Source: Gloeopeniophorella convolvens (lineage: Eukaryota > Basidiomycota > Agaricomycetes > Russulales). Taken from it: a stretch of DNA of 64,000 nucleotides. Positions 59,165 through 64,000 of the stretch are shown here, in pieces. The stretch is taken from positions 205,338 to 269,337 of the forward strand of contig WTXD01000034.1 in NCBI GenBank assembly GCA_022496205.1, written 5' to 3'. How positions within the stretch are numbered: position 1 is the stretch's first letter; every line of letters starts with the position of its first letter. The notes under the pieces were generated by a model. It was not told the origin of the DNA and searched no databases. It worked only from the letters and a program-made list of their open reading frames with translations. Made by a program: the position numbers and the translations under genes.

Positions 59165-59924
59165 TGTTGAGACAGACAGTGTCCTGGCAGCTCTGATTAG
59201 ATTAGATATGGACCTAATGATCAAGGACTATCTTATCTAGTGTACATAATGTTCTAGACTTAAGGCTGTGTTCAGCCCCACATTCGTTTCCATATTCTGA
59301 ACTCTTCTAGGGCATTCTATGACCCACCTTGTACTTCGGTACCCACTCTTACTCTGTTTTATGTGGGTCTCCTAGGCTTTATCAGCAGTGTTTATCATAT
59401 GCTATCTGTCACTCCTTACAGTACATAAGGACTCCTTTCTTCGCCTTTGTAGCCTCAGTCTTTTGACCTTCTCTGACTGAGGCAAGTACACTTACGCTCT
59501 TTCCTTTCTACCTTAGACTTACTCTACCTCACAGTGTTACTTTGCATGCCTTCAGGTATTGTGCTAATGTATCAGTCTTTTGACCTTCTCTAACTGGGTG
59601 TCACTTTGCGTGCCTTCAGTTGTCACTCCACCCTTGCTGCGCTTCAACAGGTTATGGGCCCTGTCTAGATACCTTGCACTGAAGATCTATGCAAGCTCCC
59701 TTGATAAGACACCACATCTTCACTCCCAACAAGGCAAGCCTCTGTTCCACTCTTTTCCTTCCTCCTTCCCTGGCTAGGCCATGGGATTGTACATAGCACT
59801 TGGGTCCTAACCGGACTTCCTGCAAACTGTGGGACAGAGCGTGGCGATGCAGAACCACAGTAAGCTTCCTCACCCCACAGTGCATACTACAGTACTTCTA
59901 CCTTACACTACTATACATGTTCCT
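59165..59924 (+). mobile_element. Copia-2: inverted, truncated Copia copy (LTR plus leader)
   Basis: 485-bp LTR at 59165-59649 (TGTTGAGACAG...GCGCTTCAACA), then the primer-site bases GGTTATGGGCCCTG and a leader that matches the reverse complement of the Copia-1 leader up to ACATGTTCCT (59,923). No gag, pol or second LTR follows. Orientation is opposite to Copia-1. Confidence 0.88.
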
Positions 59925-60884
59925 ATGCCAGGAGTCGTCGACACCGTCGAACAGGACATGGAGGACGATCTCGGGCAACTTTCAATCCGCAGCGACATCT
60001 CAGACAAGACAAAGTACATCACCCTCGCTCAGCAGATTCTCTGGCTCCAGATGGGAGCGCTCGGTTCGGGGTATGATGAGGCACCTATTCAGGTACTGAT
60101 AGAAGACCGTCTGCTTGGACTTGAGCATTTCCTTACTCTCGCTAATATAGAATCCGCTCAAGTTCAAGCTAGAAACACATCAACCCCAAATATTGTCGTC
60201 AGTCCAGCAGCTCCGGCTGCGTCACCAAAGGCACCCGAGGACACCGACATGGCCCCGCCCACAGACGACATCCAACTGTGGGATGATGATGAATCGGGTA
60301 ATCCAGACGCAATGGACGTGGATGCCGACGCTGACGCCCACATCGACGACATTATCGATGAGAGTAACTCAGAAGGAATCCGCAACCGTAAGTGACAGAT
60401 ATAACCCCAGTCCCCTACGCTCGTTCGAGTCTGATATCCCACAGCTACTGCCTCGTCCTCCATAGATCGACTCACGCCGTCATCGCCTATCCCCCGCCCC
60501 TCCCCCTCCGACGACACAACGTTGGCGTCGTCTTCGAAGAGGCCACGTCCTTCCTCCGAAGAGTCTGCTGCTAGCAAGACTGAGGACATTGGTCCTAGTG
60601 AAGACCATCCTTCCGACAAGGATTATGTCCTTATGACTAAGCCAACCTGCCGCGTCCAGTGCTGAACCAAGACCTCAGGAAAGGCAACGGGTAAACCGAA
60701 AACCGAGGAGGAGATTCGCGGCATGAGGGAGGCGGACACAAACAACATGGACAAGCAGACCCAGGGGAAAGCAGGCGCAAGCGGAAAGGCGAAGGTCCCT
60801 ACTCCAAGGGCTGGCGCTTCTCGGCCCGAATTCACAGGCAACAGCAAAACATCTGCGGCACAGGTTAGCAAGAGGAGGCGTTGA
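59925..60884 (+). CDS. Hypothetical acidic/basic-tailed protein starting at a Copia leader junction
   Basis: From the ATG at 59925: MPGVVDTVEQDMEDDLGQLS, then KYITLAQQILWLQMGALGSG, an acidic stretch (PDAMDVDADADAHIDD), intron 60388-60444, then SSKRPRPSSEESAASK. One model stops at 60663. Another uses a GTGAAG donor near 60,599 and an acceptor near 60,677 and continues to a basic end, QVSKRRR, with stop at 60882-60884. No family recognised. The homology to the Copia leader ends exactly where this ORF begins, so the 5' end was lost or the LTR now supplies the promoter. It could be a pseudogene. Confidence 0.5.
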
Positions 60885-62124
60885 TTGAACACCATGTCAA
60901 AGAAGGTGCAGCTGGACGAGCTACGCAACTCTCCCCCGATTTGTGGTGCGCATGAATGTTGATCGCCTCTTGTTACGGCCGTCGGTGGCTTTTTTCGTAC
61001 TTCTCGCTATTTTGTACTCATAGCATGGACTGCATACACCTGTTTACGGACTACGAGACGAACACTCTTTGCTGTACTATTCGTTGGCTCATTGCAATGC
61101 AGCTTTGTAATATCATACATGTAGTGTGAAGCCGCAGTAAAGTCAGAGTAGCTGACGAACTCAAATGGTAGAGAGAGTCTTGCGCGCCGCATGGAACGCG
61201 ATCTACACTGGGCGTCCAGGATGCCCCCCATGTCATCGCGGTCCAGAGTCTCAACGGAGAGCGGTGGCGTCGCAGACGTAGATTTTACTGCCCGAGTGCT
61301 CGTTTCTCTCGGCGGGTGTCTCAGATGCCCACACTCGATTCACGTTCTCTCCGTTTGTGGACCCATGGACTGGGTAGCTACCACTTCATGTATGCACCGA
61401 GGTGTTGCGATGACATGGATTCGATAATGAGGATGGGCAGCTGCGCGGAGCGAGAGGAGGTCGAGCGACGATAGAGATGAGCGAGCGAAGCGAGGAAATC
61501 GAAGCACGTGGGGGTCGTTCGAAAACAGGGTGGATTACAATCTGCGCAAGCTACAAGGATTTATATGTCAGTTACATAGGAGTCAAATGGCCGTGTTTGT
61601 AAAGTAAGGAGAAGGTACATTAGGAATGAAAACTTAGGAGACAAAACATTGCACGTGTGCGCGAGAATCGCGCCGCGCCCAGAACTAATTTGTATGGAAT
61701 GTAGACAGAACATGAAGGCATCTATGGTTCGATTCTTGAGGTGTTAGGAGCACGGGAAAATGGGTCGCGGAACGGAATGGTGAGGAGCGGCAGGTGAGTG
61801 GGAGATGGAGTGAGGCGCGCTGGTGGAGTGTGACTTGCAACTACAACACGAGGGGCGTCCTGGACGCCCACCCTTGCTGCGCTGTGTCCGTAATGTACGA
61901 GCACTAACGATTAACACACTCTCTAGTTCTTTTGGCTACCTGGACGCCCAATTGAACATTCACTATAATCAGTCAGATTATTTGATCATGTGTATGTATC
62001 ACCATAGATGATAGTCGTTGCTCCTGCGCGTGCTCCTGCGTGTGCATGCCCATTTACCATGTCTGTAACCTAATTAAAGCCTGCGAAGGTACAGAGAGAG
62101 AGAAGTATCTATCGTATCCCTGGT
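60885..62124. other. Subtelomeric gene-poor stretch
   Basis: About 1.2 kb with no recognised gene. It contains a purine-rich GAGCGAG-type run (61,446-61,495) and three copies of a GGGCGTCC/GGACGCCC element. One is a near-perfect palindrome at 61853-61869 (GGGCGTCC-T-GGACGCCC). 61865-61880 (CCACCCTTGCTGCGCT) equals 16 bases near the end of the Copia LTR and may be a tiny remnant. Confidence 0.45.
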
Positions 62125-63832
62125 CTATTCATTGGCCGACTCGTCCCCATCCTCCTCTCTCCGTTCATCCTGAGTAACTTCTTGAAGTCTCAGCTCTGAG
62201 AGCTCGAAAACCGTTCGTGGGTTGATTGCAATCTGGGGTGCCGACTTGTCCGCAAATCGAGAAGGCAGATGTCTGATGCCATCACCACCATGGAGCTTCT
62301 TGGTCGTCCACATTCGGTCGGACCCAGTAAGCGGAAGCCACTTGAAGGTTTTGAATGTTTCAAAAACCTGCTGACGAACCCTCTCTGCATCCATGACACT
62401 CAACTGTAGCATGAGTGCATTCCAATCTCGATAATACTTCATCAGCCTAAAGTTTTGTAAGGCTCTTGGTGGTTCAAAGCCTTTGGGTGGAAAGTATCGC
62501 TTGAATTGTGTGTCGTCCCACGTTTTGGTGCTGACCAACTTCGCTGCCATGCATCGGAATATTCCTGTGAAGTCCGTCCTTTGGAAGACTTCAACCGTAG
62601 TTTGTTCGCGATCATGGCTCATCAGCAGAATGTACGTGGATTGTTGTGCAGACTGCTGGTTCGGCGCGCGCTCGAAGATATCGAATGGGAATTGGCGCCA
62701 CATAACTGCTAGCCAATGATCAATATTGTTTTCTTCAGAGGCAGGCACAGCCACTTGTCGTGCTTCTTCTGGGATTGGAGGACAGTCTTCCAAATCTTCC
62801 AACTCAGCATTGACTGTAGGAATAGTAGAAGGGAGCTGAACCCCTTGTGATGTAAGGATGAGATCGGAGGCGACAACTTCGTGAGGTTCAATGTAATTGC
62901 AGATGTCGCATGGTCAGGGCTGCCGATTCATGGTCCGGTCTTTCCTGATGGTCCTGCTACCAGATAATCGGGGGTCCTTGTTCATTTCTACAACCAGTGC
63001 CTGGAACAGGTGGACCCCATAAGTGCGTTTGAGGTCTTTGTCAGACACCGAGACTCCTCCTCCAATGTAGAGTTCTCGACGCCTCCAATTGCCTGTGAGA
63101 CCCGAGATGAAGTATAGTCCATGGTTGTAAAGGACTGGCTTGGTCCGTGCAGGCCTAGTCTGAATCCTCGTAAATCCAGGTCTTCTTGCTGCCCTAACCA
63201 CCTCTTGCATGCAGCATGCACGAGCCAACTCCAGAGCTGCACTACTTTCACCCTGTCGCATGTGAATCCCATTGAGCATATAGATCAGAATGCCACCAAA
63301 TGTGAGGGAGGCACTAGTGATCCGATGCCGACTGTTGCTAAGCCTCAGCCTGTTGATTGCAACATAAAGAGCTGTAGTTCTGAAGAATTTGAAGTTCCTA
63401 CATAACAAAAGTTGAGTGTCAAGCATATACACACAGGAGAGAACATACCACCACACCAAGGGAGATATCATATAGGTCACTTCCCTCAGTAGCTCAACCG
63501 GAGGGTCGAGCAATATTGATTGTGCGAGGTTTAATGGAACTCGTAGCTCCAATCGTGTACAGCCTTCTTGAGGTGGCTGACCTGCGTCTTCATCACCAAC
63601 ACAGGCGATGAAGATTTCAGTCATAGTATTGATGTCCTTCAAGAATTGCTGAATTTTGGATGGGTATAGGTCTTCACCAGTCCTGAACCGGAAGACACCT
63701 TTGTGAAGCTGATACGTCGGTGTCTTGTCTGTGTGATAGACATTGGCATATACAATGTCTGTCCTTGGTCCTTTCCCAATTTCACCGTGGAAACCAGCAA
63801 AGTCATCAAGTCCCGACTTGCGATCGAGCTTG
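62125..63832 (-). pseudogene. Telomere-truncated subtelomeric ORF with one in-frame TGA
   Basis: Minus-strand coding in two exons, complement of 62125-63397 and 63449-63832, with a clean GT-AG intron (GTATGT donor; 51 nt). Both halves are in one frame, broken only by a TGA at 62914-62916 between KDRTMNRQP and CDICNYIEPHEVV. Other readable parts are DIVYANVYHTDKTPTYQLHK, ASLTFGGILIYMLNGIHM and RYFPPKGFEPPRALQNF, and an acidic C-terminus REEDGDESANE. The frame runs into the telomere repeats with no start, so the N-terminus is missing. I do not recognise the family; subtelomeric repeated ORFs are common in fungi. It may be a member of a multicopy family with an intact copy elsewhere. Confidence 0.7.
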
Positions 63833-64000
63833 AGGGTTTAGGGTTTAGGGTTTAGGGTTTAGGGTTTAGGGTTTAGGGTTTAGGGTTTAGGGTTTAGGGT
63901 TTAGGGTTTAGGGTTTAGGGTTTAGGGTTTAGGGTTTAGGGTTTAGGGTTTAGGGTTTAGGGTTTAGGGTTTAGGGTTTAGGGTTTAGGGTTTAGGGTTT
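63833..64000 (+). repeat. Telomeric repeat array (TTTAGGG)n
   Basis: 168 bases, 24 units of the 7-mer TTTAGGG without a visible error, running to the window end. The G-rich strand points outward, as at a right chromosome end. Confidence 0.97.

Noticed and set aside
62125..63832. A telomere-linked RecQ helicase, common at fungal chromosome ends.
   Set aside because: No helicase motifs (Walker A, DEAH box) are present in the readable frame.
37924..64000. A Helitron, DNA transposon or KDZ-type element in the subtelomere.
   Set aside because: No transposase signature or terminal inverted repeats were found; all mobile sequence is LTR-type.

Overview
The window is the right-hand end of a fungal chromosome, most likely from an agaricomycete (mushroom-forming) basidiomycete. 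The genes are intron-dense (mostly 45-80 nt GT-AG introns, plus two GC-AG introns and two micro-exons). Their families are fungal: Zn2Cys6 regulator, MADS-box factor, Hua1, Nop8, vacuolar Pff1 protease. The retrotransposons are chromoviral Gypsy and Copia. The last 168 bases are a perfect TTTAGGG telomeric array. No prokaryotic features, rRNA, tRNA or CRISPR were seen.

Layout. 1-37,923 is gene-bearing chromosome arm: Pff1 C-terminus (+); POM34-like membrane protein (-) and a glycolipid-transfer-protein-like gene (-); a four-repeat zinc-knuckle protein (+); a Zn2Cys6 transcription factor (-); an unclear spliced locus (-); a MADS-box factor (-); about 4.3 kb with no recognisable gene; a flavin monooxygenase (+); a large unknown gene (-); Nop8 (-) head-to-head with Hua1 (+); a small unknown protein (-) head-to-head with coronin (+); and a large ankyrin/RCC1/BTB protein of the IBtk type (+). 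The exon models for the main genes were assembled by hand and all close in frame. They are housekeeping, regulatory and trafficking genes; no metabolic cluster is evident.

38,227-58,823 is one nested retrotransposon block. A Copia-like solo LTR (target duplication ATATA) was entered by a chromoviral Gypsy element (Gypsy-1, target duplication CTTCC). Gypsy-1 now holds a solo-LTR-like insert in its pol, a Copia element and a second Gypsy element (Gypsy-2). It has lost its own gag C-terminus and protease. All elements appear defective.

58,824-64,000 is subtelomere: an inverted fragment of a second Copia copy that runs into a host-like ORF, a gene-poor stretch, and a spliced ORF with one in-frame TGA whose 5' end is cut off by the telomere repeats. 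No clearly new biological system was found. The most interesting leads are the nested TE block, the telomere-truncated gene, the LTR-to-ORF fusion, the four-repeat zinc-knuckle protein, the substituted GLTP lipid site, and the unusual introns and micro-exons.
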